Part shown: positions 45,661 through 56,958 of the stretch, piece after piece
Numbering within the stretch: the first letter of the stretch is position 1
Layout of the letters: every line of letters starts with the position of its first letter
Program-made: the position numbers and the translations under genes
The notes under the pieces: generated by a model
The model's database searches: none
Told to the model about the DNA's origin: nothing
Seen by the model: the letters and a program-made list of their open reading frames with translations, nothing else
Assembly: GCA_018398575.1 (NCBI GenBank)
Contig: JAGTXZ010000005.1
Coordinates: 2,418,001-2,482,000 of the forward strand
DNA length: 64,000 nt
Source of the DNA: Ampelomyces quisqualis
Taxonomy: Eukaryota; Ascomycota; Dothideomycetes; Pleosporales; Phaeosphaeriaceae
Direction of reading: 5' to 3'

Positions 45661-48600
45661 ACAAAGTTAACTAAAAATATATAGAATAATATTACTAATC
45701 TTTATAAGTATATTATACCCTTTAGATAAACAAGTACTTTCTAAATATAGATAGAGTTACAGAGAGGAAACAATTGCTACACCTAGGAAACAGAGTCTAT
45801 AGGACATAGGATCTACAAGAGACTATAAGAGTCTACAATACCTAAGAAGACTAAGAACTTACACTAGATAAGCTAGACATATACTTACTACTAGCTAGCC
45901 CTAAACTAGTGCGCTAGAATGCAATAGTGAGAGGACTATATTAAGAGGCAAACGCAGACAGACTATATAAGACGTGCTATAACTTACACATAAAGCAGAC
46001 ATACTATGCTAATAATAGGCAAGTATTAGTACTAAACCCTATGCCTATAGAATACTAGGATAAGAAGGTAAACAAATTGCACTAAATCCTGCTTACAGAC
46101 AGATACTTATAGGATCCTTGTAATCTAAAACATAGACTTCTATTATAGACAGCGTACAATAGCAACTACTGCCTAATATATTACAGTAGTAAAATTAACT
46201 AATACTTTCTTTAGCAGAAAAAACTTTGCAAGTACTAATAGTATAGTTGCCCTAAAGATACCTACGCAAATTACTTATATAATAAACAAAATATAAGAAG
46301 TTTTCTTAACATATTAAAGGAAGAAAGCATATCTAACAGAATGCTTATTAACAGCAGCTATATAAACTATACCTAGCAGTTCTACCTACAACTAGAATAC
46401 AAAAAGCATTACAATAACAAAGAAGCTAATAGATATAGAAAGAACAAGTCTTTTTTAGGGTTAACTCTAGACTTTAAAAAAGAGACTTAGAGCTGCAACG
46501 CAATTAACTTAGCTAAGCTTATAAAACTTATAGTAAGAGTTAACAGAAAAAGGATAAAAGCGCTTTTAGATTTAGAATTATAAGTAAACTATATTTTAGG
46601 CAATACCCTATTAAGAGCTAGGCTCTAACCTTACTAGAAACAACAATTATATAAACTTTATATCGCGAATAGAGAGCAGATACCTAATAAGTTACTTATT
46701 AGATATAAAACTACTACAGAGCTTAATATCTAAGGAACTAAACAGGAAATATGCCTAGACGTCTTTAGATTAGCTACCTACAACATTATATTAGGACTTC
46801 TATAGTTTAGAAAGAATAGCTTACAGATAGACTAAGAGAAGGGATCTATCTCTCTAGAGAATTACAACAACATAACAAATTCTAAGCCTACGTATTAGCA
46901 GCGTTTAATAGTAAATAAAAAGACAATTAATAATATTACTTTAACTAAGACGCAGTTAAAGACACAACTAGTTAACTTAGACAATTAAGGAAAAAATACT
47001 AATACGTTATAAGTTTTAGAGAAACGTGTAACTCCTAATATACCTAAGGAATACAGAAAGTTTAAGAAACTATTCTTAGAAGAAACAGGTCTAGAAGCAC
47101 TACCTAAGCATTAGGAGTAAGACTACAAGATTGTCCTAGAAGAAGGGAAAAGGCTAACCTTTAGACTAATTTACAAATTATTAATAAAAGAGCTAGAAGT
47201 ACTCTAAGAGTATATCTAAGTAAACTTAAAGAAAGGTTTTATTTAAGCATTAGAATTACTAGCTAAATACTTAATTATGTTTGTACTAAAGAAGAACAGT
47301 AAACTATAACTATGTATTAACTTTTAGAAACTTAATAACATTACAGTTAATAATTAATACTTACTACCTAATATTTTAGAACTATAGGATTAACTAGCCT
47401 ATGCAAAGATCTTTACAGCATTAGATCTAAGAGGCGCGTATAACCTTATACGCATAAAGAAAGGCAAAGAATAAAAGACAGCATTTAGAACACGCTACAG
47501 CTACTATAAGTATCTAGTAATACTATTTAGTCTTACTAACGCTCTAGTAACGTGTTAAGCACTTATTAATAACATACTTTAAGAACACCTTAACATATTT
47601 ATTATTACATACCTTAACAATATCCTTATATATTTAGAAAATAAGAAAGAATATACAAAATATATTTATACAATTCTAACGCTACTAGAAAAGTTCTCTT
47701 TAGTAATAGACCTTAACAAATATAAATAGTACTAGGAAGAAGTAGAATTTTTAGGGTGCATAGTTAGGAAGAACAGAGTATAAATAAGCAAGGACAAGAT
47801 CAAAGTTATTAGAGATTAGCTAACGCTTACTATAGTAAAGGACATCTAATCTTTCTTAGGCTTTATTAACTTTAATTAATAGTTTATTTAGAACTTTTTA
47901 CTAATTGCTACACTACTTACTAAACTTACACAAAAAGATACACCTTAGAGATAGACAGAAGAATAAAGCTAGGCATTTAAGATACTTAAAGACGCTTGTA
48001 TAGCACTACTTGTCTTTATTGCATTTAGAAGTAGAAAGCTACTTAGATTTAAAACTAACGCATTAGATTTAGCAATTAGAATGTGTGCAAAACAAGAATA
48101 AGATAAGAAATAGTATCTAATAGCCTACTACTTATAAAAGTTTACACTACTAGAAGAAAATTACAATATACATAATAAAAAACTACTTACAATTGTAGTA
48201 GCACTTGAATATTAGAGAATCTACGCAGAAAGTTACTTAGATCTTATAATATACTTAGACTACAAAAACCTAATAACCTTTACTACTACTAAAGTACTTA
48301 ATAGAAGACAGGTATAATAGTTAGAGATGTTAGGATAATACAAGTTTAAAATTGTCTATATACTTAGAAAAGACAATAGTAGAGCAGACGCTCTTAGCTA
48401 AAGATTAGATATTACTAGAACTAAAACTATTAACAGCTTAAGCATCCTTAAAAGACAAAATAATAGATTTCTTAGACTAGCAAGATACATTAACAACCTA
48501 ACAATAAAGATTAGAATTAATATCCTAGAAGAACTACAGGAATTAATTATACAACAACACTATAATAACACTATATATAGTTATCCTAGAGTAAGCTAAA

Positions 48601-49797
48601 CTATAGAACTAATTTAACAGAATTACTAGTTTAAAAACATAAAGGACAAGATAAGCGCTTACATTAAGAAATGTACAGACTGTTAACGTAACAAACATAG
48701 TATATACGCACTTTATAGAGAAATGCAGCTAATAGAGCTCCTAACTAAGCCTTAGACTAACATATTAATAGACTTTGTAACAGAACTACTACTATTAAAA
48801 GACCCTGCTACAGAATTAGCCTATAACGCTATTATGGTTATAGTAGATCGCTTTACAAAATACGCTATAATGCTACCCTTTTAACAAGACTACACAGCTG
48901 TTTAGCTAGCATACGTGCTTAAGGATAGACTTATTAGATACTATAGCATACTAAAGTTAATTATTAGCAATTAAGACAAACTCTTTACGTTAAATTATTA
49001 GACTACCTTAATAGTAGAAATTAGGACGCAACAAAAGCTATTAACAGCTTATTATCTCTAAACAAATAGCTAAACAGAAAGGACAAATAGAACTATAAAG
49101 ACGTATCTCAAAATATACAGTAACCTACAGCAGACAAATTAGGTTTTGCTATTACTAATAGCACAGTTAGCCTATAACAACAAATTATCTAAAGCTATAA
49201 GCAAGACGCTATACTTTGCAAACCACAGATAACATTTAAATCTCTTTACAAAAACATTACCTAGCCTAAGAGCTAAAGCTGCTATACAGACAGCAGAAGA
49301 AATAAAGAAAACCTATATTAAAATAGAAGAACAAATATAACACGCTTAGACACAGAGCATCTTATATGTTAATAAAAAATAAAAAACAGTACCTTAGCTA
49401 AAAGAGGGGGATAAAGTGTATCTCTACACTAAAAATCTATATATAAAACAACTAAGCAAAGGACTTAACTACGTTAAAGTTAGACTGTTTTTAATTTTAA
49501 AAAGGAACAGACTAGTTACGTATACACTTGAGCTCTTACTAGATGCAAAGATCTACTCTAGATTCTACGTAAGCCTACTAGAACTAGCTAACTTAGAAAT
49601 ACTATTACAGCAAACCTTTTGCTATAAACTTAAAGAAGAAAATAAATTTAAAGTTAAGAAAATAATAACACACTAAGATAACAACTGCTAAAAAGAATAC
49701 TTAGTTAAATAGTTAGGTTACAATAACTTAGAAAATACATAGAAACTTAAGACAAACTTTACAAATTGCTAACTACTCCTAACGCACTATTGCTGTG
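45660..49797 (+). pseudogene. Element G pol: protease, RT, RNase H, integrase, chromodomain
   Basis: Plus-strand Pol relic. The protease region (about 46,560-46,830) reads QVNYILGNTLLRARL. RT begins about 47,000; the catalytic motif at 47,610-47,621 reads YLNN (YLDD expected), followed by ILIYLEN. RNase H ends with VLRKDNSRADALS-like (about 48,355-48,400). The integrase zinc region ends KKCTDCQRNKH (about 48,670-48,700) and the core runs from LIDFVTELLLL (about 48,765) through SNQDKLF and AYYLQTNSQTERTN (about 49,045-49,090). A chromodomain closes the frame, reading KEYLVKQLGYNNLENTQ (about 49,690-49,745) to about 49,797. The open stretches at 49,416-49,676 are genuine parts of this frame. 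Confidence 0.9.
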
Positions 49798-50240
49798 CTA
49801 CAGAGCAGAACAAGAACTAGACTCCTCTAGGATTAGTAATTAGTCTACAGCTTAGTTTAATAATTCTAGAGTATCTAACTCCTCTAGTATTAGTAGACTA
49901 GTATTAAAAATACGCTGCTTTTTACAATAAAGAGCTAGCTTCTACTTTTGTATATAGCGCAGTTTGTTCTAACGCGCGCGCATCTAGAGTACTACTAACT
50001 CTGCCTTTGTCTTATCTGTTACTAACGCAGCTTCTTCTAACTTCTCTTACTATTCTAACTCTTTTATTTGTTAGTCTAGCTTCAAAAAATCTAGTAGTAG
50101 GATGTTCTGCAGAACACACTCTTTTGCACCTACAGACTTACAGTTTCTACACTTCTTACTTAACAAAAACAGCTTATAAGGCAAGCCTTTCTAAGAACAT
50201 TAGGCATAGACTACTATAGCAAATAATTTTTTGTTGTTAA
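49798..50240 (-). pseudogene. Antisense accessory ORF of element G: Zn2Cys6-like cluster plus coiled coil
   Basis: Minus-strand frame of about 147 codons ending at TAG (49,800-49,798), exactly at the end of the sense chromodomain frame. Near its start it reads Y-Ax-C-SxKGLP-Y-KLFLLSKK-C-RN-C-KSVGAKE-C. If the two Tyr (TAT) were TGT, this is C-x2-C-x6-C-x8-C-x2-C-x7-C, the spacing of fungal binuclear Zn2Cys6 domains. A long coiled coil follows (LKLD-QIKELE--EKLEEAAL, about 50,075-50,020), then a basic segment and a Leu/Glu-rich C-terminus (LLILEELDTLELLN). A start at ATA (converted ATG) about 50,225 is plausible. The same architecture is familiar from unnamed fungal proteins found near transposons (from memory). 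DNA or RNA binding is inferred. Confidence 0.7.
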
Positions 50241-50315
50241 TACAATTACTTTAAAGATAATAATAATACACAGCCTAAGAACTTATAAGAATATAAGAGT
50301 AAAAGAAGAGGATAG

Positions 50316-50773
50316 TGTTACAAACTTCTAATAGGGAACACAAGACGTTATAAATAAACAAGGGAACAGGTTGCAAGATTCAGACCTAGTGCAGGGACAT
50401 AGCACGCTAAGTATGTTACGTAACTTTCTTATTAGTCTTATTTAGTCTTACTGTTTTTTGCAATAAGAAACTATAAGAACCTACAATAAAGATTAAGGAC
50501 AATAAGAACTATAAGAAAGACTAAGTATATAGGAACTACAATAAGCTCTTATAGATTATTGTGTTTAACTTATGTTTTAATAACTTAAGTTAGTTATATT
50601 AAGCTATACAATCTTTGTTACTCTTTTTAGAAAGCCCTAGCCTTTACTGTCTTAGTAATAATACCCTCTGTATCTAAAGCAACTCTGCACTTATCTGCAA
50701 AAACTAACTTTAGCTGTACACTTAGTCTACACTAGTATTCTTATTATTTGCTACTAGACTAACAGTCTTAACA
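50316..50773 (+). repeat. 3' LTR of element G
   Basis: 458 bp, same length as the 5' copy, followed by CTTGC. Confidence 0.95.
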
Positions 50774-50790
50774 CTTGCATATTATCTAAG

Positions 50791-50801
50791 CTAAAAGGGT
50801 G
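50791..50801 (+). other. Polypurine tract of element E
   Basis: CTAAAAGGGTG directly before the 3' LTR of E, separated from the rest of E by the G insertion. Confidence 0.7.
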
Positions 50802-51018
50802 TATTAAATATGTTGCGTATTAGAGAATTAGTTGCATAAGCTAACTAGGAGTTGCCAGGTAGCTTAAGCGAGACCTAGTAACTACTAATTTGCTACCTAA
50901 ATATAGCGCTATGCTAGCTATCTAAACACAGAGGGCGCAGGCACTAGTAGTATAGAACAAGAAATCAAGTTATTACACTTTAACTTAGATTTATCTACTA
51001 AACCTATTTAATCTAACA
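50802..51018 (+). repeat. 3' LTR of element E
   Basis: 217 bp, TATTAAATATGTTGCG...CTAACA (TG converted to TA), followed by ACTAT. Confidence 0.94.
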
Positions 51019-51023
51019 ACTAT

Positions 51024-52580
51024 AGCACTATTCTAGCTTTTCTTTTGTCTAAGGTATACATCTATTAGCATGTCTTTTATAAACTCTAATATCTCTATAA
51101 CTAACCTCTTAAGTAGTAGATATAATATATCTATAGCTAACAACTTATATATATTAAAGTTATAGTAATTTTAGCTAAAGCACTCTGCTAGGTAAACATA
51201 ATTCTTATATTCTTTATTAAGACAACAACTCTATTACAAGCGTATATACTCTTCTGTTTGCTATAAATATTTATTGTATAAGTTCTCTTATTTGTCTAGT
51301 AGTACTGTGCATTAAGTATAGTGTCTATTTTTCTTTATACTTATTAGTAGCACTTACTCTTTATAGTTAGATAGAATTGTACAAATAGTTAGGTAACACT
51401 ATTACATCTATTAGTTAGCACACTCTAGTTATATGCTATATTTAGCAGCTCTTTTAAGTACTGTAGTTACTAGTTAGCTTTTGTCTACTATAGTAACCTT
51501 CTATTATTAATATGGTAGTTAGTACTTACGCAATAATAGTTTGCCTATACAGTAATAATATACTTTACTCTTTAGAATAGAGTCTAGAAGCTTAGCTATT
51601 AGGATAAATTTAGCTAGTAGTGTTCTAGGTATTGTTCTGCGTTGTTATACCTTATAGTTAAAATTTCTAATAGTAATATATATTAGCTATGCTGCTACAT
51701 TACTAGATATTATAAATAACTATGTTTTGTCTACTGCTAGTATAACTAGTACAAGGGTTGCACTATCTAGTAAGCGCTGTTATATTAACTACTACTAATT
51801 TCTTAAGTATAGTTTGTAATACACTTTTATAGAATTATTAAGTGTACCTGTAAATAAACAGCTAAGTGCGTAAACTATCTTGTTAGTAAATAGGTAATAA
51901 CTAAGTATAAAAGTAATCTGTAATATAATATCTTAGTATATAAATATATGTTAGTTAAGTTAAAGGTTTAATAACCTAGATATAATTGTACTATTCTTAT
52001 ATATCTATATGTTATCTTATAGCCTAGATTAAATGTTTAACATAGCCTGTTACTATTAGCGCTCTAATTAGAACTGCAGCTATAAATGTAGCTTATATAG
52101 CTATATATTAGTAAAAAGGCTGTTAATATTACTTAATATACATTTTATTCTTTGCAGCTACAATATAAACGCTAGTGCAAAAAGTAAACTAAAGGGCTCT
52201 ACTATGTTATTTCTATTAGTGTTAGCACGCGTGCGCTATTTAGCTATGTATAGCCTACTGCTTTGCGTCTACTAATCTTAAACTAACTAGTTTACTAGCG
52301 TGCTGTCTACTTGCTGTTTTAAACAGCTTGTCTTATCCTTATATAGATACTAATATTAAGCTTATCTACTTCTTTGCTTTATACTTAGCTAGAGTATAGT
52401 TGCGTTTATATAAGGTGTTACTATATAAAATAAGTGCTGCGTTGTCTATAGTAGCATCTATTACGTTACAGCTGTTAAATTTATGCTATTATATTATAGT
52501 GTTAGAGGTTATAACTAGCGTATTATTAATTAGTAAGTAGTAATGCGTCTAGTATTAGGTAGTATATTTAATAAGTCTTA
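51024..52580 (-). pseudogene. Element P: N-terminal and central part of Plavaka-type transposase
   Basis: Minus-strand relic. From right to left, after a poorly readable start, it gives TIRNLNYKVRQRRTIPRTLL (about 51,690-51,630), comparable with the Plavaka block 'TIGNI...IRRKPS..A'. Next are AKFILIAKLL, a Cys/His-poor middle, and YKLLAIDILYLLLK (about 51,150-51,110), comparable with 'DLLHQLYKG'. It then runs into E at 51,023 and continues at 31,045. These family blocks are from memory and need a profile search. No zinc-finger N-terminus or inverted terminal repeat could be defined on the right. Confidence 0.55.
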
Positions 52581-54020
52581 TATATATCCTAGTGTAAAAG
52601 CTATATAGTATACATATATAATCTATTACTAATTTACTTATATATAACTCTATAGTTTAGGTATAAAGAAACTAAGTGTACAAAAACAGTATTAATATTA
52701 GTTACATAGTGTTAAGGTAGTTACTAGCAGCATCTATTCTGTACTATACAGTCTATTATCTACTATAGTCTACTAAAGTCTACTGTAGCTAACAGTTACC
52801 TAACCTATATACAGATCTATGCTAATAATTGTAGGCGTAACAACTAATATTTTTCTTTTCTTCTTTATTCTTTATTACAATAACAACTGTTACGTAATTG
52901 CACTAGTACTTACTTATTAACAACTAAGTTAGTTAGGCTAGCGAACACAGCTTAATAGAAATTAATATTAATAATAATCCTTATACTAGAAAATATTAAT
53001 ACTCTAAAATAAGTAAGTTACTGCGCGTTTAGAATATACATAGTAGAACCTAAACGCATAAAAAGGTAAGTATATCTGCAAGTAGATATATACAAAGTTT
53101 AAAAGTATAAAAAAAAATAGACTAGTAGCTTTAGCAGCCTAGTATACAACTTATACTAAGGTAGCTAGGCTTAGTATAAATAGAAGCAGGTAGAATAGTG
53201 TACTATATATACTATAGGTAAGACTAGTAACAGGCGTAGGCAATTACTTAACAGTAGAAAATAATAAGTATAATTTATATATAGTGTTAACTAATGTTCT
53301 AAGTAGCTAGTATATTTAATTTTATCTAGTTTTAAAATACTTACAGATCTAATTTATATTCTGTCTCTAGCACAGTATGAAATAGTTGTCTACTAGAGAC
53401 TACTATTCTAACTTGCTATAATGTGCAAATATAATAGAAGCTAAATAGTAACAAATACTATTAATAAACTACTGTATATTAAGCATTTACGTGCTGCTTA
53501 CTCTTAAACTATTTGCACTAATAGAGTATATAATAGCTTTACTAGCTAGCTACTCTCTACTTCTTACTATATATATATTTTTCTAATATTAAAACTAGAG
53601 ATAAATTTACCTATGTATCTTTAGTCTTAGAGTTAAAGTAACAGTCTTTTATTAAAACATATACAAAATATTATATTATTTTTATCTATTATAAGACTAA
53701 AAGCTACGTCTGTAATATATAAAACAAACTATATGTAAGTTATATATATAGCTGCTTTTTAACACGTAACTTATACTCTTAATTTAATGTTACTATCTTT
53801 GTATATATATTTCTTTTAAGTCTAAAAACTCTAATTCTTTATTATATTTTTATTCTTACAAAACTAAAACTATACCTATTACGTCTATATGTTTGTATAG
53901 TTTAAAAATCTAGAACTAAGCTTTACTATATTGTTAGTACTACACCTATGCTACTTCTTAGCCTACTAGCATAAAAGTAAATTTATGTCTTAAATAGACT
54001 CTTTAGTAGCTATTTAAATG
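52581..54020. other. AT-rich stretch without recognisable gene
   Basis: Dense TA/AT-rich sequence with no readable protein frame on either strand. A short run of AGTCTACTA-like units lies at about 52,755-52,795. It could include the right end of P and degraded flanking repeats, but I see no terminal repeat to place a boundary. Confidence 0.5.
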
Positions 54021-54025
54021 TTGTA

Positions 54026-54270
54026 GCTTAACTAAGATACCTTATAACGTGTTTAACAACAAAGATCTCTATAACAACAGCTATAATAGTATTCTAGTGC
54101 GTATATTAACAACTTAGCCTAATAGAAGAGCGCTATTGTTGCAAGAACTTTATTATATTCTACAACACTATTGCTTAACTAAGATACTTTATAACGTGTT
54201 TAATAACAAGAATCTCTATAACAACAGCTATAATAGTATTTTAGTGCGCATATTAACAACTTAGCCTAAC
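54026..54270 (+). repeat. 147-bp direct repeat, two copies
   Basis: GCTTAACTAAGATACCTTAT at 54,026 and GCTTAACTAAGATACTTTAT at 54,173, followed by about 95 closely matching bases in each. Differences are mostly C/T transitions. The period is a multiple of three. Confidence 0.8.
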
Positions 54271-54875
54271 TTAAAAATATAATTCTTATACTATTAAGTA
54301 ACTAGAAGATATTAAAGATATAACTATAATTTACATGCTTTTGTCTATATATTATTATAAGTAAAAATCAAAGACAACGTTAAGTTGCAGTTGTTTGTTA
54401 AGACTTCTCTATCCTAGTACTCTTATTAAGCTCTTTAACAGTAAAGCCTACCTAATTATCTATAACCTCTCTTATACTATATATAATACATTTCTATTAG
54501 ACTCTATAAGTAGTAATCTAACGTCTAGATATTAAGATATTCTAACTATAACTTATACAACATTAAGTCTTCTATTATTACTAAGCTTTATTACAGCTTT
54601 CAGAACTTCTACTAATATAAAGAAGTTACATGTATTAAACTTATTTATACTAAGATACTACTAGCTATTAACAAAAAGAATACTTACTATACTAGTAGGC
54701 ATAGCTAAGACCTTAAAGAACACCTATATAAATTAAAACAACAAGCTACTATTTATTTATCTTAGAGACGCTTAGTAGAGGAGAATATATATAAGTAGTA
54801 ACGCGTAATACTTTATAAATCTTGTATATAGTATATAAAGCAGTAAACACCTTAAACGTATTAATCTCTACAATT
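54271..54875. other. Unassigned AT-rich stretch
   Basis: Between two tandem-repeat blocks. No protein frame stands out on either strand; no structured RNA or terminal repeat seen. Confidence 0.5.
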
Positions 54876-55165
54876 AGGCTCTTTTAACAACTAGCAGCTA
54901 TAGTTATATTATACTGTTAGTAACTATTATTTACTAAAGAATACTACTAGTGCTATACGTAACCTACTACTACAGTAGGCTCCTTTAACAACTAGCAGCC
55001 ACAGTTGCGTTGCACTATTAGTAACTATTGTCTACTAAAGAATACTACTAGTGCTGCACATAACCTACTACTATAGCAGGCTTCTTAAATAGCTAGTAGC
55101 TACAGTTACGTTGCACTATGTATAACTATTATCTACTAAAGAGTACTATTAGCGTTAATTGCAAG
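54876..55165 (+). repeat. Three 101-bp tandem units
   Basis: Units start at 54,876, 54,977 and 55,078 with AGGCTCTTTTAACAACTAGC-like sequence, exactly 101 bp apart. The third is shortened after about 88 bp. Period is not a multiple of three, so this is a non-coding minisatellite or a transposon subterminal repeat. Confidence 0.85.
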
Positions 55166-55560
55166 CTATCTATTGTAATAAGCACCTAGAGTAACTAATT
55201 AGTACTACAATTATACTAGTATAAGTTTAAAGCTAAGCTTAGATTTTATTTTATATTAAATACTATAAGTAGCTACTAGAGTATTAGTATACGCAAGTAT
55301 ATTATCTTTACTATATTAGATAGTAGATTACTCTTTGTAAATATATCTAGTTTCTACTATTATTCTACTACTACAACTTTAAGCCTATATTATCTAGTTT
55401 ATAGATAAGTTAAGGTCTAAGGCCTAACTCGCAACATAGTTGTGCCTAGACTATTACAAAACGTATTAAAGTTTGCAAATATAAGGTATTGTTTCTATAT
55501 TTAACACTATAACATCTTACTATATAGGCTACTAGAGCCTTTTACTACTATGTATAACTA
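55166..55560. other. Unassigned stretch before the pogo-type relic
   Basis: AT-rich, possibly containing the 5' terminal region of the following DNA transposon. No inverted repeat identified by eye. Confidence 0.4.
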
Positions 55561-56958
55561 AATAATATAACTAATATTCTTCTAATAACGCAAGAATACC
55601 TAGACAGTAACAAAACTAAATACACTAGCTATAATTACGCGCATAATAGGTGTCTGCAATAGAAAACTCTTAAAGCAGCTCTAAATAACTAGTATATAGA
55701 GTTACAGGCAGCTTACGTTAATATTACTAATAATATAATTTGCAAAACTACACGTTAACTTTAGCAACAGCTGCCTAAATACAATAGCTACAAAATACTA
55801 GAGTTTAATAATAGATAGCTTACTATATATAAACAATAATATAGCGTATAGTTATATAAACAGTTTGCAAAAACAGTAAGTAACTATAGCAGTAAAACAG
55901 TTAAGAATACTAAGCTTATAATAGAAGAGATTTGCAATATAGTAAGTAGATACGCGCCTAAAGATTTATATAATATAGATAAGGCTAGTATATACTAAAA
56001 ACACTTGCCCTAATATATATTAGTAGACATTTAAAAGCTAGACCTAGAATAGATAAAGAGCATATAACTAGTATACTATCTATAAATACAAATAGCTTAG
56101 ACTAAGTGCTTCTATAGTTTATAGGATTCTTAAACTATACTACTTGTATAGACAGTAAGAAGAACCTAAACATCTGCAGTCTTAGTTATATTTATTAGAA
56201 TAATAATTCTACTTAGATAGACACTAACATTATACTTAAATAGCTAAAGTAGTTTAATAACTGTATAAACAGATAAGTATTATTACTAATTAACAGGTTC
56301 TTGCCTTACAAACACATAGTAGCAAAGCTTTAGATAAGCTACTAATTACTACAGAACGTTTAGTATATATAGTGTTAATATACTGTACGCTTATTATAGT
56401 AATAAAGGTTACAATACTTACTAATATAATAGAGTTATATTTCTACCTGCAGGTAGTATAACACTATACTAACTAATAGACTAAGATATTACCTGCGCAT
56501 AGAAGGCTAAAGTCTGTGCCTATTTCCTACACTTTATAGTAGAGAAAAGTATAATAAGCAAATATCTTTCTAAGACAATAGATATTATCTACACTATTTG
56601 CTAAGAATGTTACGCGTAATATAATAAGATAAGAGCTAAGACTATATATAGTAGCTAGCAGATCTTAACATGTCTAAATATATACTACAGCCTATAGCTA
56701 TATATAGACAACTTTTAAAAGACCTACTATAAGCTTAATAATTTAGTTAACTAGCTTAAAGACATGCGCGTTATTAACAGTATAGACGTTAAAAGCTTTA
56801 TTAAGTTACTTAAAGAGCGCAATCTTAACTACAAAGATCTAGCCTACCTCTTAGACTATATTATTGTAATATATAGCCTAAACAAGATAGAAGAGAACTA
56901 TAAAGTACTGTTACTTTCTAGACTATTACACTGCAAAGTAACAGACATAATAGATTAA
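55560..56958 (+). pseudogene. pogo/Fot1-type (CENP-B-like) DDE transposase relic
   Basis: Plus-strand frame readable through RIP-type stops. A helix-turn-helix region (about 55,590-55,860) leads to RYAPKDLYNIDKASIY (about 55,950-56,000), the first catalytic Asp region in the family form 'RDIYNMDETGLF'. RVLLLINRFLPYKH (about 56,270-56,320) matches 'xxLLLDxxxxH', the second Asp now Asn. YQLIDQDITCAQKAK (about 56,468-56,510) corresponds to 'PLDQGIIxxxK' with the third Asp. The C-terminal part (56,764-56,958) is open for 64 codons (SFIKLLKERNLNYKDLAYLL) and includes no stop before TAA. It is the end of this protein, not a separate gene. Cut-and-paste mobility in the nucleus is the family role. 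Confidence 0.65.

Larger units (their letters stand above)
43997..50773 (+). mobile_element. Element G: complete Ty3/gypsy chromovirus inserted in the 3' untranslated part of E
   Basis: LTRs of exactly 458 bp (43,997-44,454 and 50,316-50,773), duplication CTTGC at 43,992-43,996 and 50,774-50,778, total 6,777 bp. A purine-rich run (agagtaaaagaagaggatag) precedes the right LTR. It encodes gag, full pol with chromodomain, and a minus-strand zinc-cluster accessory frame. A second family member, G2, begins near 60,594. Confidence 0.95.
31051..51018 (+). mobile_element. Element E: complete Ty1/copia retrotransposon inserted in P, split by F and G
   Basis: LTRs of exactly 217 bp (31,051-31,267 and 50,802-51,018) with duplication ACTAT at 31,046-31,050 and 51,019-51,023. 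A purine tract (ctaaaagggtg) precedes the right LTR. Domain order gag, protease, integrase, RT, RNase H identifies Ty1/copia. F sits in the integrase; G sits between the end of pol and the 3' LTR. Without F and G the element is about 5.2 kb. Confidence 0.94.

Noticed and set aside
43997..51018. G and E right ends as one compound LTR
   Set aside because: Separate target duplications (CTTGC and ACTAT) and a separate purine tract for E at 50,791-50,801 show two independent LTRs 28 bp apart.
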